NCBI GenBank assembly: GCA_964459985.1
Contig: CAYWOS010000002.1
Location: forward strand, 62,001-126,000
Length of the DNA stretch: 64,000 nucleotides
Source of the DNA: CAYWOS01 sp964459985
Lineage (GTDB): Bacteria; Bacillota; Clostridia; Christensenellales; Aristaeellaceae
Reading direction: 5' to 3'
Of this stretch, positions 1-7,303 are shown one piece after another; positions within the stretch are counted from its first letter, which is position 1; each line of letters opens with the position of its first letter. Both the position numbers and the translations under genes were made by a program. The notes beneath the pieces were generated by a model, which did not search any database, was not told the origin of the DNA, and saw only the letters and a list, made by a program, of their open reading frames with translations.

Positions 1-861
1 CACGCGCTTGGGCTCGTAGCCCTCGCCGCCCGGGATGTGCAGCGCGAGCAGCAGGCTGTCCTTGGGCAGCGCGTCCTTCCAGATTGCTTTTTGCAGCGTG
101 ACGGGCGCGCGCCCGATCAGGCCCGCGGGCAGCACGGGATACGCCGTCACCGCCTGTTCGCTCTCCTGCCAGATCGGCTCGAACGCGAAGTCGTCGCATA
201 CGCCGTTCACGCCGTCCAGCTGTCCGTCGCGGCGAATCCTGCCCTCGCCGCGCCACAGCGCCGTGACCTCGTTCGTTTCGGCGCTGCGGTAGAACGCCGG
301 CGCTTCGTTGTAGCGGAAGGGGATAAAGTAGAAGCGGTCGAGGAAGAAAATGGCGCAGGTGTAGAAGTTCAGATCCCACGGGAAATCGGCGATTTCGGGA
401 TCGCCGGCGTTGAGCTTGTCGATCTGCGGCTTGAGCCGGCGGCCGGGGATATCGGCGTAGTATTCTTCGGGCACGCCGCGCGCCTTGAGCGCCGCCGTCG
501 AGGTTTCGACGCAGGCGATCATCATGGTCAGCGCGTACAGCGCCCGCGCGTCGCCCGTCAGACAGCCGGGATCGAGCGAAAGATACTCGTCGCAGTCGCA
601 CCGGTTGCGCGCGGCGCACAGATCGGACACGAGAAAGCGGGAAAACGCAAACAGCGTTTCGTCTTGCTCGACGGCGGCGAGCGCGTCCTCCATGCGGCGC
701 AGCGCGCGTTCGTCCGCGCCCGCGTTTTTCAGCGTCCGGCGGAAGAAATCATGATCGCACAGCGCCCGCCGCCCGTCGTCCTTCCATTCGTCAAAGAAAA
801 CGTCCAGCCCCTCGGGCAGCTCCCGCATACGGACATACCCGGCATATTGACCGTAGTTCAT
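1..861 (-). CDS. Acyltransferase-domain protein (NAT_N/GNAT_C-like), 3' end outside window
   Basis: Reading the minus strand from ATG at 861 gives 287 open codons to the window edge, so the C-terminus is missing. The protein begins MNYGQYAGYVRMRELPEG. A segment near residue 270 (LHIPGGEGYEPKRV) resembles the start of the C-terminal GNAT-like domain in a Firmicutes family that pairs an N-acyltransferase N-terminal domain with a GNAT-like C-terminal domain. The start codon overlaps the stop of the upstream oxidoreductase as ATGA, which implies translational coupling, with GGAGGT just upstream as ribosome site. The substrate is unknown. Linkage to a Gfo/Idh/MocA enzyme suggests a step in sugar or polyol use, by inference. 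The family assignment rests on recalled motif similarity and is moderate; the gene itself is secure. Confidence 0.7.
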   Translation of the reverse strand, partial: MNYGQYAGYVRMRELPEGLDVFFDEWKDDGRRALCDHDFFRRTLKNAGADERALRRMEDALAAVEQDETLFAFSRFLVSDLCAARNRCDCDEYLSLDPGCLTGDARALYALTMMIACVETSTAALKARGVPEEYYADIPGRRLKPQIDKLNAGDPEIADFPWDLNFYTCAIFFLDRFYFIPFRYNEAPAFYRSAETNEVTALWRGEGRIRRDGQLDGVNGVCDDFAFEPIWQESEQAVTAYPVLPAGLIGRAPVTLQKAIWKDALPKDSLLLALHIPGGEGYEPKRV

Positions 862-2123
862 GTGACCTCCCGCGCGCGCAGTTCGCGCTTGAGCGCCGCG
901 ACGTCGACCGTGCGCTTCTCCAGACGGCTGATCTCGGCGGCGTACGCCATGATGTGGCTTTCGACGCTCCGACCGATGGCGCTGTCGGGCGTTCCGCCGC
1001 CCTTGATGATCATTTCCAGATAATCGACCATCAGGCCGGTATCGCCGCCGCCGTGCGCGCCCACGATGGTCTGCGGATGGATGACGCGCTGCTCGACCGG
1101 CTCGATGCTGTTGGAGGTGAACTTGGTGATTTCAATGGTATTGCTTTCCTCGGTGGCGCGGATCTCGCCGTCCTCGCACATGATTTTGAGCGTGCGGTTC
1201 ATGCGCGTGGTGAAGCCGCTTAATATGAAGCTCGCCTTCGCGCCGTTTTCGAATTCCATCTGCACCGTTTGATGATCGCACACGTCGTTGTCCGCGCGGT
1301 AGACGCAGCACCCGTAGGGGCCTTCGGCGATGGCTTTCATCAGGCCTTCCTTCGTCTGGTCGCCCGTGAGCACGGTGGCGGGCCAGCAGCCCATGATGGG
1401 CAGATACGCCTTGCGCGCGTCGAAGCGGCAGTCCTTGGCGACGGGGCAGTCGAGGCATCTTTCGGCGCTGCCTTGAGGGGCGTGCGCCTCGTTGAAATAG
1501 GCGAGCGAGCCGTAGGAGGATATGCTTTTGCAGTCGCTCTCGATCAGCCACACGAGCAGATCCATGTCATGGCAGGATTTTTGCATGATGATGGGGCTGG
1601 AGAGCGCGGTATTGCGCCAGTTGCCGCGCACGAAGGAATGCGCGATGTGGAAATTGCCCACGTTTTCGTTATGCTGCACGGCGACGATTTTGCCCAGCTC
1701 GCCGCTTTGCACGATCTGCTTGATCGTGCGGAAGAAGGGCGAATAGCGCAGCACGTGGCATACGACGACGGGCAGGCCGAGCGCGTTCGCCTTTTTCTCG
1801 ATCATCAGGCACTCGACCGGATCGGGCGAGATCGGCTTTTCAAGCAGGAGCGGATAGCCCAGATCGAGCGCTTTCATCGCCTGCGCGTAATGATCCCTGT
1901 CCATCGAGGCGATGATGGCGGCGTCGCCCAGTTTGCCCGCCGCGAAAAGCTCGTCGGCGTCGGCGTATACGCGGTCGCTCGGGATATCGAATCTCTCCGC
2001 CGCCAGGCGGCGCCTCTCCTCGCTGGGATCGGCGACCGCCGCGATATCCGCCACGCCGCATAAAAAGGCGTATTCCGCGTAAATCATGCCGCGCTGCCCC
2101 GCGCCGATCAACACAAGCTTCAT
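858..2123 (-). CDS. Gfo/Idh/MocA family oxidoreductase with a cysteine-rich insert
   Basis: The protein has 421 residues. The N-terminal Rossmann fold carries GAGQRG at about residues 7-12, and the dinucleotide-binding domain ends with the family motif EKP (about residue 96), whose lysine is normally catalytic. An unusual cysteine-rich insert follows at about residues 222-285 (CLDCPVAKDC, then GC, then GPYGCCVY), which could bind a metal. The start was placed at 2123 because the next 35 upstream codons run into the divergent promoter region and MKLVLIGAG is the expected family N-terminus; a GGAGGA site lies just upstream. Members oxidise or reduce sugars, inositols or their derivatives with NAD(P). 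The specific substrate is not deducible. It is the first gene of an operon with the coupled acyltransferase gene and diverges from an AraC regulator. Confidence 0.88.
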   Translation of the reverse strand: MKLVLIGAGQRGMIYAEYAFLCGVADIAAVADPSEERRRLAAERFDIPSDRVYADADELFAAGKLGDAAIIASMDRDHYAQAMKALDLGYPLLLEKPISPDPVECLMIEKKANALGLPVVVCHVLRYSPFFRTIKQIVQSGELGKIVAVQHNENVGNFHIAHSFVRGNWRNTALSSPIIMQKSCHDMDLLVWLIESDCKSISSYGSLAYFNEAHAPQGSAERCLDCPVAKDCRFDARKAYLPIMGCWPATVLTGDQTKEGLMKAIAEGPYGCCVYRADNDVCDHQTVQMEFENGAKASFILSGFTTRMNRTLKIMCEDGEIRATEESNTIEITKFTSNSIEPVEQRVIHPQTIVGAHGGGDTGLMVDYLEMIIKGGGTPDSAIGRSVESHIMAYAAEISRLEKRTVDVAALKRELRAREVT

Positions 2124-2192
2124 GGGGGAATCCTCCGTTGTATCAGGATCTGAAGAAAAGGAAATATAGCGTCGGTCGCTTTGTTCAAGATG

Positions 2193-2198
2193 ATTATA
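2193..2198 (-). promoter_or_regulatory. Probable -10 box for the minus-strand oxidoreductase operon
   Basis: The minus strand reads TATAAT here, about 70 bases upstream of the ATG at 2123. No strong -35 box lies at the ideal distance, so the promoter may be activator-dependent, which would fit the divergent AraC gene next door. The activator dependence is inference. Confidence 0.45.
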
Positions 2199-2265
2199 TC
2201 GGTTTGCGATTGATCTGGCTTTACACATTTGAATCGCATATTTATATTATCGACGCATTTATGTG

Positions 2266-2294
2266 TTTACAAAATGAATCGGCTGTGGTATACT
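2266..2294 (+). promoter_or_regulatory. Sigma-A promoter of the AraC gene
   Basis: TTTACA at 2266-2271 and TATACT at 2289-2294 are separated by 17 bases. The predicted transcript start near 2301 leaves a leader of only about 15 bases. This rules out the longer reading frame that begins at 2229, because its start codon would lie upstream of the promoter. Confidence 0.8.
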
Positions 2295-2315
2295 TTCGGC
2301 AAAGGGGGCGGACGC

Positions 2316-3215
2316 GTGCTGTACGAAAGCATTGAGCTGAGCCGCGACGTCGACGTCGCGGGCCTGTATACCATCCATTACTACGAATACAACGGGGATT
2401 TCGTGTTCGAGGGCGAGCGGCACGATTTCTGGGAGCTGATTTTCGTGGACAAGGGCGCGGTCAGCGTCACGGTGGACGACGTGACGCGCACGCTCCGGCG
2501 CGGGCAGTCGCTTTTGTACGCGCCGATGGCGTTCCACCGCTTCGAGGCGGTCGAGGGCGAATGCCCCAATCTGATCGTGCTGTCCTTTTCGAGCGACGCG
2601 AAATGGCTCTACGAGGTGTCCAGACACCGCCTGAATCTGGGCAACGAGGAGCAGACGCTGCTTTCGCGCATCGTGACCGAGGCGCGCGCGGCGTTCCTGA
2701 CGCCGCTGGACATGACGTATTTCAAGCTCCGCCGCCGCAAGCAGCCGCCCTTTGGCTGCGAGCAGATGATCAAGCTGTGCCTCGAGGAGCTGCTCATCAT
2801 CTTCCGCCGCCGCACGCTCGCCGCGCCGGGCGAACAGACGCAGCTTCGCAAATCGGTGCAGGAGAACGACAGCGAGGAGCAGCTCAAGCAGATCATCGCC
2901 TATCTTCAGCAGAACGTCGGCAGGCAATTGACGCTGGATACCATTTGCAGGGATCATCTGATTTCGCGTTCCAAGCTCCAGCGCCTTTTCCGTTTATACA
3001 AACAAACCAGCGCGATGGAGTACTTCATCGTTTGTAAAATCGATTCAGCCAAGCAGATGATCCGCGAGCGTCGGCTGAACTTCACCGAGATCGCCGAGGC
3101 GCTGGGATATTCGTCGATCCATTACTTCTCCAAGCAGTTCAAGGCGGTCACCGGCGTCACGCCGACCGATTACTCCTATTCGATTCTTCTGCGCACCGAG
3201 CGCAAATCCTGCTGA
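2316..3215 (+). CDS. AraC family transcriptional regulator with cupin sensor domain
   Basis: The protein has 299 residues from the GTG at 2316, chosen because AAAGGGGG sits 8 bases upstream and a promoter ends at 2294. The N-terminal 100 residues look like an AraC-type cupin ligand domain (HDFWELIFVDKG, then VTVDDVTRTLRRGQ). The C-terminal 100 residues contain two helix-turn-helix motifs (LTLDTICRDHLISRSKLQRLF; FTEIAEALGYSSIHYFSKQFK) ending in the classic GVTPTDY signature. It should sense a sugar-like ligand and control the divergent oxidoreductase/acyltransferase pair and the co-directional gene 18 bases downstream. The regulated targets are inferred from position. Confidence 0.9.
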   Translation: MLYESIELSRDVDVAGLYTIHYYEYNGDFVFEGERHDFWELIFVDKGAVSVTVDDVTRTLRRGQSLLYAPMAFHRFEAVEGECPNLIVLSFSSDAKWLYEVSRHRLNLGNEEQTLLSRIVTEARAAFLTPLDMTYFKLRRRKQPPFGCEQMIKLCLEELLIIFRRRTLAAPGEQTQLRKSVQENDSEEQLKQIIAYLQQNVGRQLTLDTICRDHLISRSKLQRLFRLYKQTSAMEYFIVCKIDSAKQMIRERRLNFTEIAEALGYSSIHYFSKQFKAVTGVTPTDYSYSILLRTERKSC

Positions 3216-3233
3216 CGGAAAGGACGATGCACG

Positions 3234-4439
3234 ATGTTCAAGTGGTACAAAGACGGAATGCCGAAAATCGCCAAAATCTACGGGGAGAACATTTACCCGG
3301 ATCAGACCGAGGCGGCGCTGCGCGCGATCGCGCGGTACGATCTCATCATCGGCGGCGTCGAATTCGGCGATACCGCCGCGCAGGCGCAAAAGACGGCGGA
3401 CAACATCGCCCGCGTCCGGGAAATGAACGATCGCGCGATCGTCCTCACCTATATCGGCGGCGCGTGCGAGAACCGGCTCGACAACCCCTTCTTTTCGGCG
3501 GACTGCTTCCTGCGCACGCCGGAGGGCGAGTTCATTTCCTCGTGGCCGGGCAGCCACCTGCTCAATCTGTCGCGCCCCGAAACGGTCGATTCGCTCGTGC
3601 GCCTGATCGCCTCGCGCTTTGACGGCCGCCGCGCGGTGGACGGCATCTACATCGACTGCATGGGCGGCGCGTTCGATCTGTGGGCGGCCGAGCTTGCGAC
3701 GGGCAAAAAGGTGCGCTTCGACGCCGACGGCGACGGCAGGCCCGACGACATCGAGGCGCTTAACCGCGCGTGGCGCGAGGGCAAACTGTCGCTGCTGCGC
3801 AAGCTGCGCGAAATCTACGGCGGCGCGCCCTATATCCTCGTCAACGGCGGCACCGACGACGCCTACGCGCGGCCTTACGCCGACGGCAATATTTTCGAGG
3901 ACACCGTCGACGCGCTCACGCTGCCCGACACCATGAAGCGCCTGACGCCGGAGGATATTCTGCGCAAGTGCGCGCTGTGGAAAGAGGGCTGCGGCGGTCA
4001 CCGCAACTGCACGTATTTGAGCAATACGCCGCTCATCGACTGCGATTACAACATCGCCTCGACCGGCGCGCCCGACGAAAACGTGCGCCTGCTGACCGCC
4101 GGATACGACAGCCGGCAGTACCTGCGCTTCGGGCTGGCGTTTACGCTGCTCACGGACGTGCATTATTCCTATCAGATGCACACGCGCTGTCTGGGACAGT
4201 ACTGGTGGTATCCCGAATTCGACACGCCGCTTGGCGCGCCGCTCGGCGACGCCTATGTCGCGCAGGACGGCACGCACCGCCGCGAGTACGAAAACGCGGT
4301 CGTCGTGTGCAACCGCACGCTGCACGACGTCAAGCCGCATTTTTGCGAAAGGCTGCGCGATATCGGCAGCGGCTGGACGGGCGCGGACTTCTGGATTCCC
4401 GCCAAGGACGGGCGCATCCTGCTGCGCGTGGGGAATTAA
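3234..4439 (+). CDS. Putative glycoside hydrolase-like TIM-barrel protein
   Basis: The protein has 401 residues and starts 18 bases after the AraC stop, with GGAAAGGA as ribosome site. It has no signal peptide, so it should be cytoplasmic. The sequence alternates strands and helices as in a TIM barrel, with conserved-looking acidic strand ends (VDGIYIDCMGG at about 137-147; YILVNGGTDD at about 200-209). It resembles the poorly characterised hypothetical glycosyl hydrolase group GHL15, from recall only. Co-transcription with an AraC sugar regulator and proximity to two Gfo/Idh/MocA dehydrogenases fit a role in intracellular breakdown of a glycoside. The catalytic residues and the substrate are not established. 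Confidence 0.65.
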   Translation: MFKWYKDGMPKIAKIYGENIYPDQTEAALRAIARYDLIIGGVEFGDTAAQAQKTADNIARVREMNDRAIVLTYIGGACENRLDNPFFSADCFLRTPEGEFISSWPGSHLLNLSRPETVDSLVRLIASRFDGRRAVDGIYIDCMGGAFDLWAAELATGKKVRFDADGDGRPDDIEALNRAWREGKLSLLRKLREIYGGAPYILVNGGTDDAYARPYADGNIFEDTVDALTLPDTMKRLTPEDILRKCALWKEGCGGHRNCTYLSNTPLIDCDYNIASTGAPDENVRLLTAGYDSRQYLRFGLAFTLLTDVHYSYQMHTRCLGQYWWYPEFDTPLGAPLGDAYVAQDGTHRREYENAVVVCNRTLHDVKPHFCERLRDIGSGWTGADFWIPAKDGRILLRVGN

Positions 4440-4557
4440 CCGCGCGGTCAAAATGCGGTCAATCCGCAGGCGGAACCGCGCGGCTTCACGAATGAACGAA
4501 CGTCGCGCAGACCGCGCGAAACCTCGCGAAATCCCGCGCAAAACCCTCGTTTCCCGG

Positions 4558-4586
4558 TTGACTTTGCCGCCGAAAGGTGATACCAT
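4558..4586 (+). promoter_or_regulatory. Promoter of second Gfo/Idh/MocA gene
   Basis: TTGACT at 4558-4563 and TACCAT at 4581-4586 are separated by 17 bases, giving a predicted start near 4593 and a leader of about 30 bases. The -10 box is a weak match, so strength may depend on a regulator. Confidence 0.6.
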
Positions 4587-4622
4587 GTCGGCGCGAATCG
4601 CACAGGGAATCGAGGTTTTTTT

Positions 4623-5669
4623 ATGTTGAACTGGGCGCTGATCGGTTACGGCGGCATGGGAAGCTGGCATGTGGAGAAGCTCAAAACCCTGCCGGACATC
4701 ATTCATATTGCCGGCGTGTATGACATCAAGCCCGAGCGCAATCAGATCGCGCGCGAGCACGGCGTGTTCGCCTACGAATCGCTCGAGGCGCTTCTTGGCG
4801 ATCCGGCGGTCGATTTTGTCACCATCGCCGTGCCCAACGATCTGCACATGCCGCTCGCGATCGAGGCAATGCGGCGCGGCAAGCACGTCATTTCCGAAAA
4901 GCCCGTCGCCGATTCCTCGGACGAATTGCAGGCGATGATCGACGCCTCGCAGGAATTCAACCGCGTCTTTTCGGTGCATCAGAACCGCCGTTGGGACGAG
5001 GATTATCTGATCATGAAGCGGATCTACGACGAGGGCACGCTGGGCGAGGTGTTCTCCATCGAATCGCGCGTGCACGGCTCGCGCGGCGTGCCGGGCGACT
5101 GGCGCAACAAAAAGCGTCACGGCGGCGGCATGATCCTCGACTGGGGCGTTCACCTGATCGATCAGATCCTTCAGATGGTCGGTCAGGATGTCGTATCGAC
5201 GTACTGCTCGGTCACGCACGTCACCAACGACGAGGTGGACGACGGCTTTCGCTCGGTGCTGACCTTCGAGAGCGGCGTCACCGCCTCCGTCGAGGTCGGC
5301 ACCAGCCACTTTGTCAGCCTGCCGCGCTGGTTCATGTGCGGGCAGAACGGCACGGCGATCATGAACGACTGGAATAAGCAGGGCAGGATCGTCATGGTGT
5401 CCGACTGGGAGAAGCGCGACGCCGTGCCCGTCGTCACCGCCGCCGGCCTGACCAAGACGATGGCGCCGCGCACGAGCGAAACCATCCGCGAATATCCGCT
5501 CCCCGACGCGCATGCCGACGTGCGCGACTACTACCGCAATTTCGTCCGCACGATTCTCGGCGAGGAAAAGCAGCTCGTCACGCACGCGCAGATGACGCGC
5601 GTGATGAAACTGATGGAAGCCATGAACCGCTCGGCGGAGACGAACGAGATCGTGCACGGCAGGATCTGA
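4623..5669 (+). CDS. Gfo/Idh/MocA family oxidoreductase
   Basis: The protein has 348 residues, the usual family length. The Rossmann motif GYGGMG lies at residues 8-13, and the EKP catalytic lysine motif (SEKPVAD) at about residue 93. The C-terminal domain holds DWGVHLIDQ, in which the histidine corresponds to the family's usual active-site position. GAGG at 4612-4615 is the ribosome site. It has its own promoter and is the last gene of the plus-strand sugar locus. It is a likely NAD(P)-dependent sugar or polyol dehydrogenase; the substrate is unknown. It differs clearly from the 421-residue enzyme at 858-2123 and lacks the cysteine-rich insert. Confidence 0.9.
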   Translation: MLNWALIGYGGMGSWHVEKLKTLPDIIHIAGVYDIKPERNQIAREHGVFAYESLEALLGDPAVDFVTIAVPNDLHMPLAIEAMRRGKHVISEKPVADSSDELQAMIDASQEFNRVFSVHQNRRWDEDYLIMKRIYDEGTLGEVFSIESRVHGSRGVPGDWRNKKRHGGGMILDWGVHLIDQILQMVGQDVVSTYCSVTHVTNDEVDDGFRSVLTFESGVTASVEVGTSHFVSLPRWFMCGQNGTAIMNDWNKQGRIVMVSDWEKRDAVPVVTAAGLTKTMAPRTSETIREYPLPDAHADVRDYYRNFVRTILGEEKQLVTHAQMTRVMKLMEAMNRSAETNEIVHGRI

Positions 5670-5696
5670 TCGGGTTCGCGACGATTTACCATGTAA

Positions 5697-5744
5697 AAAG
5701 CAAGGGGCTGTCACGGAAGAAAAACCGCGACAGTCCCTTGCTTA
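5697..5744 (-). terminator. Intrinsic terminator between convergent genes
   Basis: A near-perfect stem of about 19 pairs (AAGCAAGGGGCTGTC with GACAGTCCCTTGCTT, extended by CGG/CCG) is followed on the minus strand by TTTTTAC. It therefore best terminates the isochorismatase-fold transcript coming from the right. It may also stop the plus-strand transcript, though no U-tract follows on that side. Confidence 0.8.
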
Positions 5745-5757
5745 TGATGCGGAATGG

Positions 5758-6246
5758 TTATGAAAATGCGCTCAACGGGACGACTTCGCAGCCCTTGCTT
5801 TCGTAATAGCGCAGCATGTCGTCAATCTTGCGCTTGTCGTAGCTGGTCACGCAGTCGGACAGCACGGTGACGGCGTAACCCGCCTTGCGCATGTTGAAGC
5901 AGGTCGATTTGACGCAGGCGGCGGCGTCCGCCCCGGCGAGATAGAAGGTATCGATCCCGTGTTCCCGGATGAAATCGGCGAAGCCCTCGGCGGTCAGCGC
6001 GTTGCCGACGGTCTTTGTAAAGATGTGATCGGACACGATCTTCATTTCGGGCACCAGTTCCGCGCCGCGCGTGCCGGGCAGGAACGATCTCGCCTTTTCC
6101 GACGTTTCGTTGTGTTTGATGTACACGACGTACAGCCCGCCTTCGACCGCCCGGTCGATGGCGCGGTTCACGCTGTCGATGATGTCCCTGTAATGCTTGG
6201 TGATGTCGTTTTGCAGGTCGATGACGACCAGCGCTTTGGTGGACAT
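5758..6246 (-). CDS. Isochorismatase-family cysteine hydrolase
   Basis: The protein has 162 residues from ATG at 6246, with AAGAAAGGAAA upstream. It shows the family triad in order: Asp in VVIDLQND (about residue 10), Lys in VVYIKHNE, and the nucleophilic cysteine in AGADAAACVKSTC. The family includes isochorismatases, nicotinamidases and N-carbamoyl hydrolases, and this small form cannot be assigned a substrate. It is the last gene of a three-gene minus-strand transcript after the rseC-like and thioredoxin genes, about 130 bases downstream of the latter, and is closed by the terminator at 5697-5744. Confidence 0.88.
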   Translation of the reverse strand: MSTKALVVIDLQNDITKHYRDIIDSVNRAIDRAVEGGLYVVYIKHNETSEKARSFLPGTRGAELVPEMKIVSDHIFTKTVGNALTAEGFADFIREHGIDTFYLAGADAAACVKSTCFNMRKAGYAVTVLSDCVTSYDKRKIDDMLRYYESKGCEVVPLSAFS

Positions 6247-6377
6247 GGCGTTTCCTTTCTTATTTCGCGCGGGCTTTCGTCGGCGGCGCTTATGAAACAG
6301 ACGCGCCCGCGCGCTCGTTTCTTCGCGCCGTACCGTCGTTTCCGCGAGGCGGTCATCCTGCGGATCGGATACTACCG

Positions 6378-6692
6378 CTACACGCCCAGCAGCTTTTTGA
6401 GCGCGTCCTTGCCCTGCGAGCCGACGCTGCGGCGGATTTCCCTGCCGCCCTCGAACACGATGAGCGTGGGGATGCTGGTCACGCGGAATCGCGCGGCGAG
6501 CTCGCCCTCTTCGTCGATGTTGACTTTGCCAACGACCGCCTTGCCCGCCGCTTCCTCGGCGATCTCCTCGACGATCGGCGCGATCATGCGGCAGGGCATG
6601 CACCACGGCGCCCAGAAATCGACCAGCGCGGGCACGCCCGCCGCGAGCACTTCCTTGTCAAAATTATCCTTGGTTACCTTGATTTCCGACAT
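6378..6692 (-). CDS. trxA: Thioredoxin with CMPC active site
   Basis: The protein has 104 residues, normal thioredoxin length. The active site reads WAPWCMPCRM (residues 27-36), so the usual CGPC is CMPC. The cis-proline loop (TSIPTLIVF) and C-terminal GSQGKDALKKLL are canonical. Start ATG 6692 follows AAGGAGG. Its first 29 bases overlap the 3' end of the rseC-like gene, so the two are translationally linked. It reduces protein disulfides with electrons normally supplied by thioredoxin reductase, which is not in this window. The methionine between the cysteines should alter redox potential or partner choice; that is inference. Confidence 0.93.
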   Translation of the reverse strand: MSEIKVTKDNFDKEVLAAGVPALVDFWAPWCMPCRMIAPIVEEIAEEAAGKAVVGKVNIDEEGELAARFRVTSIPTLIVFEGGREIRRSVGSQGKDALKKLLGV

Positions 6693-7092
6693 GTTGTTCC
6701 TCCTTGTGAACCGCGATGAGGCGCGGCTGCCATGATTGTTTGCGGCGCAGCGAGCGATCGATCGCCGTCTGGACGACCCACGAGAGTCCCAGCCCCAGCG
6801 CGCCCGCCGCCGCGATGAAGAGTTCGTTCTTTGTGCACAGCGAGGCGAGGAGCAGCCCGCCCAGCAGCCCGACGAGCGGCACGAGATACGCCGCCGCCGA
6901 CGCCTTGACCACCTGCGCGTCCGCCATTTCGACGTCCACCGTGTCACCGATTTCGGCGTCGCCCGCGACCGTCACGAGCGTCTGATGCGACCGGCCCATG
7001 CACGCGCCGCATTTGGCGCACATTTCTGGGCGCTCGAAGCACACCGAGAGCCTTTCGCCCTCTTTCCCGACCACGCGACCGTTTCTGAGCAT
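6664..7092 (-). CDS. RseC/MucC-family membrane protein
   Basis: The protein has 142 residues and begins MLRNGRVVGKEGERLSV. A cysteine cluster (CAKCGAC, about residues 27-33) precedes two hydrophobic segments at about 67-105 (YLVPLVGLLGGLLLASL; ELFIAAAGALGLGLSWVV). This is the architecture of RseC, a subunit-like partner of redox complexes that keep the SoxR sensor reduced. The start at 7092 is preferred because GGGAGG precedes it and the upstream in-frame methionine falls inside the -10 box. Linkage with thioredoxin supports a redox role at the membrane, by inference. No rnf genes are visible here. Confidence 0.82.
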   Translation of the reverse strand: MLRNGRVVGKEGERLSVCFERPEMCAKCGACMGRSHQTLVTVAGDAEIGDTVDVEMADAQVVKASAAAYLVPLVGLLGGLLLASLCTKNELFIAAAGALGLGLSWVVQTAIDRSLRRKQSWQPRLIAVHKEEQHVGNQGNQG

Positions 7093-7126
7093 GCCCGCCT
7101 CCCGAACGGTTTTGCCGTTCGTTCCC

Positions 7127-7156
7127 ATTATACCCGAAAAGCGGGGGAAATAACAA
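7127..7156 (-). promoter_or_regulatory. Promoter of the rseC-trx-isochorismatase transcript
   Basis: On the minus strand TTGTTA (7151-7156) and TATAAT (7127-7132) are spaced by 18 bases. The start near 7120 leaves about a 28-base leader before ATG 7092. Confidence 0.65.
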
Positions 7157-7245
7157 CCCCTCCGGGACAAATCGCCGGATCGTCCGCCCGCGCGCCGCGA
7201 GCGTCCGCGCGCGGCGGAAAACCCGCTTCTTTTTCCTTCCTTTCC

Positions 7246-7274
7246 TTTACAAATCGGCGCTTTCGAGGTATACT
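7246..7274 (+). promoter_or_regulatory. Promoter of leuS
   Basis: TTTACA at 7246-7251 and TATACT at 7269-7274 are separated by 17 bases. The predicted start near 7281 gives a leader of about 23 bases, which is too short for a T-box riboswitch. Confidence 0.8.
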
Positions 7275-7303
7275 ATCCCCATTCATCCAAAGGAGGCTTC
7301 CTC

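Noticed and set aside
3045..5714. An 889-codon minus-strand frame opposite the glycoside-hydrolase-like and oxidoreductase genes.
   Set aside because: Antisense shadow of recognisable genes, with no ribosome site or family motif.
7275..7303. T-box riboswitch upstream of leuS.
   Set aside because: Only about 23 bases separate the predicted start from the ribosome site region; there is no AGGGTGGNACCGCG motif.
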